Source: Ceratobasidium sp. AG-K | Lineage: Eukaryota > Basidiomycota > Agaricomycetes > Cantharellales > Ceratobasidiaceae | Assembly (NCBI GenBank): GCA_037039685.1 | Contig: JAWNGF010000016.1 | Location: 186,001-250,000 of the forward strand | Length of the DNA stretch: 64,000 bases | Direction: 5' to 3' | Shown here: one piece after another, positions 13,411 to 24,543 of the stretch | Position numbering within the stretch: the stretch's first letter is position 1 | How the letters are laid out: the number at the start of each line of letters is the position of its first letter | The notes under the pieces: generated by a model | The model's database searches: none | Told to the model about the DNA's origin: nothing | Seen by the model: only the letters and a program-made list of their open reading frames with translations | Program-made: the position numbers and the translations under genes

Positions 13411-14137
13411 TCAGGAAGATTTGCGGTCGTCAAGATGAGTACGGATGAGCACGACACCCCGGTCCTCCGGTCCTCGGCATAAAATTGAGATGCGTATTTG
13501 TTCGAGCAGGTACGCAATGGGGGAGGTCTCGGAGTATGCGTCCCCCGCCTTCAAGATATGACTTGCATAGCTACTGGCTTGGGGGAGCGACTTACGCTAC
13601 ATATTTACCTACCGTACCACCGACAGCCCGCTAGCTGCCCCGGATATCCAGTACTAGTTGTAGACGTACGTTTCATGTGAGGGCGTGTTTCGTCTAGCAA
13701 AGTTGAAATTGCGCACCGGCACTGCCAATGGATTACACCGCCAATCCACTGGCTTATCAATAAAAAATATTATCTCATGGCCGAGGAAATTGTCGTGGTG
13801 CCTATCAGGCAATTCATTTCTACCACGTGTAATTTAGATCAAGTGGGATTGGCACCTTGGCTTGTATTAGATGCGCCGACACGCCGTTGTTATTCTAAGT
13901 TTGATGGCCTAGGCCAAGGTCGGCCCCCGCCAGCGATTTTTGAGTAATAAGGTACCTCGTGCTTGCTTCGTGAATGTCCACCTTCGAACAGTGACTAATC
14001 TCTGAAGCGAATGTAGTGTAATTACGAATTTATTGTCTTCCGTCATTCCTCAAACGTGCTGTGCGCATATGTTCCGCATCGACCCCAAGAGGCAGTTCGC
14101 AGGTAGAGTGAATAAAACTGATCGGACTCCGAAATCG
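13411..14137. other. Non-coding stretch
   Basis: This is the 3' flank of the racemase-like gene plus AT-rich sequence. I see no gene in it, apart from the short frame near 13405-13480 mentioned with the preceding exon. Confidence 0.35.
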
Positions 14138-14902
14138 TCAAAGTGCGTTTGTCAGCATACTGTCCAGCAAAAGCACGCCGACTTGAACCCCGTCAATGAT
14201 CAAAATCTTTCCTCTTTCTTCCTCTCCTAAAGCTTCTATAATAGCTTCCTCCATGCCTACCATCCCAGCACAACCTAGACAAATTGCTCTTGCGCCCCTG
14301 TGCTCAACAAGTTCCTGCGCACCCTGGCCGATTTTGCGAAAAACTTTTGACTGGGGTTGCTCGTGAAGTTCTGCTGCAGTGTAACCGGTCGTCATCACCC
14401 CAGCGAATCGCGTTGAAGATGCTGCACCCAAGAAGGTATGCACCGCGTTGGTAAGCAGGTGTTCCCATACCTGGCCGGTGGTAATGATGCCAAACTTTTC
14501 GTCCGGCGACGTTTTGGCTAGGGCGTAAAGGACCGAGGCCTCGAAAATTCCAAGAGCGGGGACGTGGCCCCCGGATGCCGCCTGGATGAGCCTCGGAAGT
14601 GGGTGTTCGCTATAGCAGGCAACGAGGTAGGCATCATATTGCCGTGCATGGATAGCAGGGAGTAATAGAGGCAGGCACGCGTTGGCTGAAGCGTGGCATC
14701 CTTCTTCGTCATCGATAGATTTAGGACACTCCGAAGGGCCGGTGAAAAATGATAGCGTAACGTGGGCAGAAGGATTTGAAGTGCGGAATAGTTTTACAAG
14801 GGAATCAGTCATGCTTTGGGATGAGTTGGGGTTTATGATGAGGATTTTCACTGCCTTGCGGAAGCTCCCTTGGACGATAAGAGCGGAGTCCGAGTGAGAC
14901 AT
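14138..14902 (-). CDS. Asp/Glu/hydantoin racemase family protein (Dcg1-like)
   Basis: A single uninterrupted exon of 254 residues, unusual here where most genes have several introns. The family interconverts amino-acid or hydantoin enantiomers with two Cys acting as acid and base. Visible motifs are ILIINPNSSQSMT at the N-terminus, VACYSEHPL with the first Cys, and AICLGCAGM with the second. Yeast Dcg1 belongs to this family and lies in the allantoin-use cluster; a link to nitrogen use here is only an analogy. The start at MSHSDSALIVQ is the first Met and adds about 17 residues before the conserved beta strand. Confidence 0.85.
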   Translation of the reverse strand: MSHSDSALIVQGSFRKAVKILIINPNSSQSMTDSLVKLFRTSNPSAHVTLSFFTGPSECPKSIDDEEGCHASANACLPLLLPAIHARQYDAYLVACYSEHPLPRLIQAASGGHVPALGIFEASVLYALAKTSPDEKFGIITTGQVWEHLLTNAVHTFLGAASSTRFAGVMTTGYTAAELHEQPQSKVFRKIGQGAQELVEHRGARAICLGCAGMVGMEEAIIEALGEEERGKILIIDGVQVGVLLLDSMLTNAL

Positions 14903-15864
14903 GATGCCGCCTTGTGTAAGAAGTTCAGGTGAGGCTTATGGTCGGCTAGTGATGGGTGGCGTCAAGCCAGGAGCTTGTTGGTGCATGGTTCGCACTAATC
15001 TTTGCACAATCAATGCTTATGATCGCCAGGCCTCGAGGCCGCCAATGCTATATCTGATTGGCGCCCAGAGGCGATTTATTTTTAGTTTTCACCTGACAAG
15101 CTACAATGTATACTCTCATTTCATTTATCTGGCATGATTGGGAGGAAATGACAAGGTCAAGTAGCTTATTGGCAGCGGTCGATTTGACGATACCACGATT
15201 GTACTTCCGATTCATACTTCGGTCGTGGCCCTGGACACCGAAGCTCGGGGTTTCAGAAGGTCGGAATGGACACGGCGGCGCCCATTACTTCACTAGCTCG
15301 AAGTAACGGGAGCCGGGCAGGGTTTTTAGAGGTTGTGGGAGAGGTATGGGTCCGAAAGTCTTTCCCGCAATAATAGGATATCCCAAATTAATATTGAACT
15401 CAGATAAAGAGTTTTGTTGTAATGACACGCCTTTGTGCTTGAGGTGGTACTGGTAATTCACCCTGCGATCGGAGCTTTGCTCGGTTAGACCATCTCGCCG
15501 AGTCCCATGGGCAGAGTCCCCGGAGTCCCGCCTTTATTCATCTCTTATTACCGGACAAAACATACAGACGTCAATAAGCGATGTTGTCTGAAGATAGCCT
15601 CAGAAAAATACGCGATTTTGTGATGCTAAAAACCCTGGCTACAGATGAGATACACCGGGAAACAGACCCCGGATACTAGATCAAGCAAGGGTCACTGACG
15701 CCTAATTGATAACACCGATATTCCACCCAATATCGCACGCGCAAGGCGCCCAACAACCCATTTCCTTCCAGTGACACCTCTGGCACACTCTAAACCATTT
15801 TCATAGCGACAAATAAGCCCCCCATTAGCCGTAGATTTGTAGACCGAGCCATCAAAATATCCAG
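14903..15864. other. Intergenic region between divergent genes
   Basis: It separates the divergently transcribed racemase-like and DUF6535 genes. No credible gene is seen, only short frames of random composition. Confidence 0.35.
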
Positions 15865-18800
15865 ATGTTACTCACGTCCAGGAGGAAGAGAAGGTATCAG
15901 AGAGGTCGCAGCAATCGCAAACTGGTAAAGTTTGCCACCGATGCGAATACGGTAAGTATATTCCTCAATTAAAACAGCTTGGAATACACTTTTGGTGGCT
16001 TTTTATTCTTTGTATCCATCTGCGAGCTTACTCGACACTTTCTAGGTTGTAAACAACCCAGGCCAACAGGGAGAAGCCGATTCACCAAAGGAGTGGGACA
16101 ACGAGGGGCAAATATTGCATCCTGACCCATTCAATTTCATGCCAGACCGAGCGCACCCCGGGGTATCCTATCTCACTGAGTCTCTCGGTCTCACAAGTAT
16201 GCTAAATGATGCGTTAGGGACGGCAGGCGGCCGATTTTCATATTGGGGTCGACGAGTATGGTACTGAACTAAAAAGAGACGCACGAGTGTGGAAGGTGTA
16301 TGTCAGCGAGGCTGACAAGCTCGATACCGAACTGGTCCAGGGATGGAATGAGTAAGTTACTGTGGTAAAATAACATGGTTCTAAGGTGCTCATTGCTCAC
16401 ATACCCCCTCCAAGCTCGACAGATGTAATTCTAAGTGAGTAGTGACTATCTTGATCAGACTAAAACTAAAACTGACGTGTCCACAGTATTTGTGAGCATA
16501 GGTTTATTAGATTACAATATAATCATTGCCCTGACTGCCCAGCGTAGGCCGCATTGTTCTCCGCAATATCTACCGCGTAATATAAACCTATTTCACCTCG
16601 CAAATACGAGCACTGATGTTAGTGGTTACCTTCCCAGGTTCCTCATCGAGAGTTCAAAGCTACTTCAGGAGGATCCAGCCCAAGTTTCAGCACAGAATCT
16701 CCTCGCTATATCCCGAGTACTTGTCACAATTGCAAACGGGACCCAACCACCTGGATCAATCCCCTCGCCCGCTGACAACTCCGTGGAGTTTATTCCCTCT
16801 CGAGTGGCTGTTTACGTCAACATCTTGTGGTTTTTATCTCTCAGCCTCTCTCTTGCGACCTCGTTCATTGCTATACTAGCCAAAGACTGGTGCCACTCAT
16901 TCATTTCTGGACGAACAGGACACCCATACTCGCAAACTTGTCGGCGGCAACATAAATGGGACATGATTGAGAAATGGAAAATGCCCGAGTTATTGGCAGT
17001 TTTGCCATCTTTAATTCACGTAGCACTGCGTGAGTACCATGAGACGAATACATTGTGCTACTAACAGGCCTTTTCAGTCCTGTTTTCAATTGGATTATGC
17101 ATCCATTTATGGGATACGCACGCTCTTGTCGCAGTTCCGGTGATATGTGTGTCTGGAATTGCGTTTGGATTCTATGTGTGTTCGAGCATAGCTGCAATCC
17201 TTATCGATTTTTTCCCATATCCAACAATACTATCTAGGCTTTGTCGAACAGCGATTATGCGGCATATATTTCAGCCTGTGGTTTGGGTCAGCCATCCACT
17301 CGGACGTTGGATTGGCCACACGCTACGTTGGATTGGCTACCGGCTTTTCCCACAGCTTGTGTCTCAGATCCAGCACATATTAGCTTTGTTTGGGATTGCT
17401 GCGGCGCACCTGTTCGTATGGTGCATTTTGTATCCTCTCTGGTTTACGACCTATGCGATTAGCAAGATAAGAGCCCCCATTGCAGCCAGAGTTACAGGAT
17501 GGCTTGATTCACTAGGCACAAGTACACTTATAGAAAGTGACCGGATAAGAGTCCAATTCCCCAAACCAAAGTGGTCACTCAATTCGATGTCGGCCCGAGA
17601 GGAGAGTAGCAGTCCAGGACAAGACGTCGTAGTAACCAGTCTGGCGCTCAGTTGGTTGATCAAGAACTGCGAAGTTCCCCAGTCCATCGACATCGCCCTA
17701 CAGGCAATAGCGGGAGCAAGTAAGGATTTTTATCGCCAACCACTTCAGGAATGCAATGCTACAGTAGAGATTCTTAGGCGACTGGCATCCCGCAATCCGT
17801 ATCGGGGTGATAATACAGACGTAGTTGTTTCGCTCTACTCTCGAGCTCTCTCGTATCTCAGTTCATCCACAAGTCAAGACTCGGGAAATTTGATAAGTGA
17901 GACGGAAGGTGACCTAGAAGTGAGGATATGGGACATGCAAGAACTAATTGAAAAGTGAGTTTGGAGTTCGTTGAGCCACTGATATCACCACCAATGTTAC
18001 TTATAATAATGTTCGATAGGGACGCTGCAGAATTAATTACTGATGGTGGTTTCCAGCCTAGCTTACAAAATACCACTGCTCTCCGCATTGGTAACACTGC
18101 GGCATCACGTAGCCTTCAGTTTTGGAGAGGAGGTGCTGGGGATGCTGGTGAACTATTCAAACCGATTATCACCTTACTTGATCAACACCTTAGCATGAAA
18201 GCACGTCTCCACGAGGCAGCCCTGTTATCCTTGGTCAACGCCGCAGCATTACTTTCGTTGTTTTCCTATGATCCTGCAGCCAGTCCATTGCTACACGGGC
18301 TCTGCATGCGGATTGTCTATGAGGATCGGATGATTTCTCACAGCCGGAAGATCACAACCGCCCTTGTTACATGCGCACTCCTACAGAATCAACATGCGAT
18401 TCTGGGCCGGCTTTCCTCGCTAGAGAGGTCTGCGTACCTGGCAAATGCCATACATACACTAATGGAGTTACAATCACAAAGCGAATACCATAAAGGTCTA
18501 GAGCAGATGGTTCGCAATCGACCAGAAAAACTATTGGAATCAATTGAGCTCTTGGACTTTTCCTCGACAGCAACCGGTTCCATGAGTACACACAACCAAC
18601 TATCCCAATGTCTAGACTTAAAATTGGTAACTCGCCTCGCTTATCTCGTGATGGCAGATCACGTTGACAACATGGCCATCCAGTCCCTTCACGTCCTTCA
18701 CCGTCTATATAACTTCACGCCCACAATGGACATATTCCCCAAATACTATACGTTAGTGGTCGACACCGCATATCAGCATCCAGGATCTAGCCGCCGGGCT

Positions 18801-19939
18801 TGTTGGCAAATACTATCCGAGCTACCCTTCCCAGACCCCCCGAAGCTTGCGTGTTATTTTTACAAGACTTCCAGACACAATATACTTACTCGGGAAGGTG
18901 AAGCTAGCGACGACACTCTGGGGTTCTTGATGTGTGGTCAGATATGGTTGTGTTTAACCAAAGGCCGCAGCCTGCCCGCCACCATTTATCACATGTCATG
19001 GTTGGGAAAGCTCCTGAAACATTCCCATTTTGACGATCCTACCGCGGAAAGTACTCAGTGCGAGGGGCTGTGTAACACAATCGAGCAACATTGGGAACTC
19101 GCGAGTCAGCGGATCATCGAGTCTTTTGGAGTGTATGCATACCGACTCATGGAGTGCGTACTGCAATCACGCAACTGCCCGGTGCCGCAGAATATCAAGC
19201 AGGGGTTACGAATCGTCCCCCAAGAGCTTCGAGGGCTTTCCTCTTTTATGGCCTGGGAGCCTCAACCACCTATAGGAGCAGGAATTCCGGGGGATTTTCC
19301 TCCAGTATTTCCTACCACCCGATCTAGACGTTTCATAGATGTCTACACTATGGAGGAGGAGGAGTCAAATGATATCGAACCGCAAACAGGTGCGCACGCA
19401 ATATTAATATACAAATATATAGTTAATTGCCAGTCGCTCAACACTAACGACAAGTTCAAGCAGCAAACGATGTGGTTACCGAAGAATCTGACCGGGCCAA
19501 CACTCATGTAAATGAGTCCGAGTATCACCAGACTGGCAAAGAGACTCTTATGGCCTATGGTGGACTGGGTACTCGAGACGGCAAGGAGCAAGTAGAAGAC
19601 AGGAGTATATTTGCAGACACAGGGGAAGATAACACAGCCGGGATGAGAGTTAAAGCAAGTGTGGGGACAGGCGTGAAGCTGTTGTGTCAAGGATCAGGTG
19701 TAGAGCAGGACGCAAGCGAGAGGAAATTTCAAAGGGCCGAGAAGGATGTCCATGAGCCCGAGATAGCAAGCGATTCATCTGTGTCCAACGAGAGAAGTTT
19801 TTCAGCGGCACAAGGGCAGACAAAGGGGATTGAAGGATGTGAAGCGATGGATGACACTTCTAGGGGAGTGGGTGTCAATTGTTCAACTCACAGTGATAGT
19901 CATGTAGTCATTCACATGACGGAGGATGACCCAGAGTGA
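15865..19939 (+). CDS. DUF6535-domain membrane protein
   Basis: Ten exons: 15865-15951, 16046-16162, 16218-16351, 16415-16434, 16487-16491, 16548-16576, 16638-17029, 17078-17954, 18020-19389, 19464-19939; 1168 residues. The DUF6535 signature runs from about residue 80: RVWKVYVSEADKLDTEL, QGWND.TDVIL, FSAISTAF and IESSKLLQEDP. Membrane helices are visible at WFLSLSLSLATSFIAILA, at LLFSIGLCIHL with VPVICVSGIAFGFYV, and at ILALFGIAAAHLFVWCIL. The large C-terminal part is soluble and helical; the last exon is polar and Glu/Ser rich. The family is abundant in Agaricomycetes and its function is unknown. The exon of five bases (16487-16491) is needed to keep the DUF6535 consensus in frame. The first two exons are less certain than the rest. 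Confidence 0.78.
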
Positions 19940-20429
19940 GCTGTATGATAACGTATACATATATCCAGTGGCTCGAGTCTGTATGCCAGAAACCACGACA
20001 CTTATCTTGACTTGACTTTGCGTTCCAACGGGAAGATACTGACAAACTTAGAATGGCTCATCTCGGTAAGTTTACGAATTCTAAATTAGAATTAGCTTCG
20101 GGCGAGGAATATTAGCTTCCAGTACTTTTGTGTTAGCGGTAGTTGTCATATGATCCAATTTTTGCTCGGTTAGGGAAGCTGGCCATGGCCGAATCCGAAC
20201 GAGCGAAATACTGGCCACATCTTATCGTGCAGGAGCTTTTAGACTAATATGTAAGATTGGAAGCTGTCGGCCAGTAGTTATAAATTTAAACTACAACCCT
20301 ATCCAAGAATAGTGTCAAAGTCTGAATATATGCGCCACCAATAACCTCAAACTTCGTACACACAATCAGTCGAAATGAGTACCAAAGAACCACCATCCCT
20401 CAACGAGTCTAATTGGTTACTGTACTCGT
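19940..20429. other. Intergenic, with the start of a duplicated flank
   Basis: From about 20370 the sequence resembles 24240 onward, which is the 3' flank of the F-box/WD40 gene. No gene is recognised here. Confidence 0.4.
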
Positions 20430-20799
20430 CTACTCCTCTCGGGCGCCCCGACTGTCAAATAAAAACGGTAAAATATGATCGATAGCATTTAAACGAAACA
20501 ATAGAATAAGCACAAATCCGAGACTGCGATGCGTAGTAGTGGTATATAAAGATGTGGGTATGGATGTAGTGTATGTAACGACAGGAGTGATGGGTGACGA
20601 ATACGGGTGTGGAAACAGTCTATGTAAAGATGGGGCCTGGCGGTGGTGGTGAAGGACGGGGTATAGCGAGGGTCTTAAAGGACGAAGCCCATCGAGTCCT
20701 CGTCCGTCAGCCGGAAGGTGCAAATCCTCATTACGTCGACACATTATCGCACACCGATCACCTTCAAAGCGCAGCATCAATCAGCTTCGCGCAGAGCCA
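20430..20799 (-). pseudogene. Duplicated tail of the F-box/WD40 gene
   Basis: This block matches the 3' end and flank of the WD40 gene at about 24360-24690. A shared run of more than 20 bases starts with AATCCGAGACTGCGATGCGT (20514 and about 24395). On the minus strand the coding remnant reads GDRCAIMCRR where the intact gene has RDDRCVIMCRR, followed by ICTFRLTDED where the intact gene has IWTFRPTDEE. The copy has stops and frame changes and is not functional as a WD40 gene. It directly follows the kinase-TPR fusion gene and supplies that gene's stop codon region. Confidence 0.75.
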
Positions 20800-23371
20800 T
20801 CACCTCACGCGCTGGTTGAACGACTTTTGCATCAGACTTCTCAATTCGAGCTTGACTTCGGCATCCTCTATCTCCTCTGCCAAGCTACGCAGCCGCTTGC
20901 CCTGAGCAGTACCAGCACCCTCGGTAGACTCTCGAGCGGCTTTAAAGTCACGAAGAGCGTCTTCAAGGTAATCCAGCGCAACGCTGATTCGTGCGCGTGT
21001 GCGTAAAGCCTGGTAAGAGTTGGGATTGAGTGCAAGGGAAGCATTCGTATCCTCCAACGCTGGTTCAAGTTGTTTCAGCTACCACAATATCAATCAGCAA
21101 GAACGACATAGCAAGTTCTGGCAAACTCACCTTGAACTGCACAGTTGCTCGGTTGCTCAACAGCACCGCACGCAAAGGCCCGCCTCCTCCCTCGCTCAGG
21201 CGCCGCCCAACTGCCTTGAGTGCCTCCCCGTACCGCCCCACTGCCTCACCCAGCCGTCCAGCCTTGAAGAGTGTATGCCCCTCGTTCCCGAACCTCTCTA
21301 CCTCTCTCGCGCGTTGCAGTAACTGTTGTGCTGACTTGTGGTTGGGGTCAAGTCGAAGAGCTTGCTGCGCGTGCTGAATCGCTTCGGATATTTGATTTGT
21401 GAGAAACATGACCAACCCACGTAGGTTGAGCAAATCGGGCGAGTTTGGAGTTTGTTGGAGGGTGCCGCTACATGTCCATTAGCCCCATCTATCACCAAAC
21501 CTGAACTCCTACCTGACAACCGTATGCGCATCAGTCCAGCTTCCTTTGGCTATCTCGCACTGGACCCTCCAACACGCCCATTGCACGGGTACGTTACCCT
21601 CAAGCATCTCCACAGCCTGTCCGAGCGCCGATCGAGCTGCACTCCACTCGTCCTTGGCTCGTGCGTCCTTGAATCGCTGCAAATATAACTCGAGCAGTTC
21701 AGCACGTCGACGGACGTCTGATACACCCGGTGTCGAGTCGGGTAGGTCTTGCAGAACAGCAATGCATGAGGAGCCACAGCCCCGAGCCAAGTGGCAGCGT
21801 GCAAGTCGAAGGAGGGTATCAGGCACTGGAGACGCATATTGTAGCGATGCAACCGTTTGGTAATCGGCTAATGCGTGGGCAAACTTCTTGATAACCATGT
21901 ACGACGCCGCTCGGTTCATCAAGTGCACGGGTTCGTTAGGATTCGCTGCTGCCCATAATTGTGAACAACTACGAATACGAAACTTGGTAATAATTACCTA
22001 TGGCTTTGGTATGATTTTTTATCATTAACTCTCCTATTCGGTGTCGGACGTCCGAAATCGGTGGACGTTCGGTGGCCACTTGAGCCCAGCAGCGCGTCAA
22101 TATATCCCACAGGTGGTCGCTAATGGCAGCGTTTCGACAAGGAAACTGCTTTTTTACGCCAACAAGCATGATGACCTGATGATCGTTGATCCCCTGGAAC
22201 GGGACCTGCCCCGTCATTACTTCCTATGTTTGTGAGTTACTAGAACGCTCTATAAGCCTAAATGTGAATTCACATGTACCAATATTGTCTGAAATCCAAA
22301 TTAGTCCCCTGGAATCTGATTGAATATGAGTCTCTTTTGGCATACCATTCCATACGCATATACGTCCGCCTCTTTACTTGCGTGGGGGCCGCCAGGGTTA
22401 CTCAGGAGTTCTGGTGACTTTCAGATGGATGAGATTTTGCCTCGGAACTTATTGGTAAAGCGACATACCGTCCATCGCGCTGAATGGCTGTAGCTTTTTG
22501 TCTCCGTAAAGTTGAGTGTGGCGTCTTTTAGCTGAGAATTTCCAAAGTCGGTAATTTGAGGTACACCGCTCGGGGAAACCATAACGTTCGCCTGATGCAT
22601 CGCGTGAGCTTAGGTATAGCATCTACGGTAGAAACTCACTGCTTTCAGGTCGCCATGTACCTACATATCCTTAGCTACCCATTCTTTGCGAGGACTTTAT
22701 TCAACCACATACCATTCCCTTTGCATGTATATAACATAGCCCTTCGCTCACACCGAAGCACTTGCCCTCCTGTTAGCTGCCTTCGTGTTTGCTGTAAAAG
22801 TTAAACTTACTAGGCTCAGGCGATTCGCCTTTGGGTTAAGTCTAACGTAAGACCTCAGGTCACCGTTGTCCATCCACTCAGATATCATCGACATGTGGCC
22901 GTTAAATACAGCATGCCCCCTCAACCGCAGCACGTTTGGGTGGTTTAACCGAGACCAACAATAGACCTCTCTCGCGGCGCGCTGTGGCAAAATGGCACCG
23001 TCAGCTCAATGCTGCTTAAATCTTGGATGGTTGGCTAACCTTGAGTATCTTTTGCTTCTCATCATCTTGTCCCGGCCTATCATAAACCCTCAGAGTCTTG
23101 ATCGCCACCTTAGCACCGTCATTCAACTCTCCCCGGAAAACATCGCAAAATCCTCCTCCAGCAACAGGGAGGTTGCTACATGCGCCCAAGTTAATAGAGG
23201 ATGTGAGGTCTGCACACCCTCGCTCGGCGAGCGCGCCAACGATTTCTTCCAGCGACTGTAGAAGTGATGGTCATTTGCCACCCAGTATGAGGCTAAAGAT
23301 TGGACACACACCGTTGCACTTCCAATCAATCCTTCTGTCGTGGCATTATAGGATAGGGCTCGAGAGTTCAT
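20800..23371 (-). CDS. Protein kinase-TPR fusion protein, copy 1
   Basis: Twelve exons, minus strand: 23312-23371, 23040-23255, 22811-22981, 22713-22760, 22640-22660, 22469-22591, 22346-22417, 22280-22288, 21998-22223, 21513-21948, 21131-21467, 20800-21078; 666 codons with the stop. Residues 50-305 form a TKL-type kinase: glycine loop VAGGGFCDVFRG, VAIK lysine, VHGDLKAANV in place of HRD, TDFGNS, SPELL and DVYAYGM. The rest is a TPR array of the DNAJC7 type without a J domain. Exon 8 is a 9-base micro-exon (Thr-Ile-Leu). Compared with copy 2, exon 9 is 159 bases shorter; the loss is in frame and removes the linker and most of the first TPR. The final residues (NQRVR, stop) are derived from WD40-gene sequence. 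Function is inferred: a kinase with a protein-binding scaffold. Confidence 0.8.
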
Positions 23372-24543
23372 CAAACCAGATCGAACGCCGTGGCGTGTCT
23401 CGAGCTGTCTACTACGATATTAACCCAAGTGGTGGAAGATGGAACAGGTGTTTGGAGCACGTGAGGGGGGTATTAAATCAAACCGAAGTGGCAGTTCGCT
23501 GTACATGTGCCATCAAACCTGTGTTCGGGTAGGAAAAGTTGGCCGAACTCGATCGTTATTATCTTACTATATCAGACAGGCGCGCTTCAGTCCGATCCGG
23601 CTCGAATCAATCGGCCGCTGCTGTTCATGGATTCAAACCATCGCCTTGCTAGATATATGCACATTCCTGTGCCAGGCACTTCGCTTGGCTATCTACTCAA
23701 ACTGCCATATGTAGCGTCAAGGGCCTGTATCCTCAGACATGGAGAACATTTGGAAGCCGGCACGTTGTTCGTCCGATTTTGACGAGGGTATTCCGATGAC
23801 TTGCCCAGGATTGGCGGGAAGTAATGCTTACATACCGTCCATTCACGGCTCGGTCGGCTCCGCCTTCCCCGGACTGTTTGGCGTTTGATACGACTGGCCA
23901 GTATTCCAACGCGCGCAACAAATAAGGCCAGGTGTTTGGAGACGATGTCCTCTGCAGTATCTCTAAATACCGGCTTTAGAGATTCAGTAGACACTATGGA
24001 CTTGCCCTGCTCTCCTACAATGCGGAACCATCAGTGATGTACCAGGCGGTGCCGATAAGAACGATCGAATTGGACGTGCATCAAAGTTGAGTCAAGGCAC
24101 AGATATCTTAGACCAGTCATAAATTGGTTTCAATATAGGCAGGCAGTGACCTCGCTGGGCAAGGCGATTCAAGGACATTGCCGAAGTATGAATGTATGCA
24201 TTACCAACGGCCTCGAATATCAGGCGCTTAATCGATCCAAATGAATTGCGTCATAGTCACGATATCAAAGAACCACGACTCACCCTGTCTAACCGGTTAC
24301 TGTGTTTGTCCACTCATCTCGGGCACACCAAATGTCATGTAGAAACGATAGCACATAATTGATAGCATTGAACAAAACAATATAAAACACATAAATCCGA
24401 GACTGCGATGCGTAGTAGTGTCATATGAAGATGGGGTATGGTGTGTAGTGTATGTAGCATGGCAAGGGTGAAGATTGTGGGTGCGGCGAGTGTGTAAAGG
24501 CGAGGTCTGGCGATGGTGGAAAAGGTGAGGACGGCAAACGAGG
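23372..24543. other. Intergenic: promoter side of kinase-TPR copy 1 and 3' flank of the WD40 gene
   Basis: The part from about 24240 to 24543 is the source of the duplicated block seen at 20.4 kb. The rest shows no gene and no obvious likeness to the upstream region of kinase-TPR copy 2. Confidence 0.4.

Noticed and set aside
23689..23994. Minus-strand frame of about 100 codons upstream of kinase-TPR copy 1
   Set aside because: No family likeness, no splice-supported partner, composition unlike the genes nearby.
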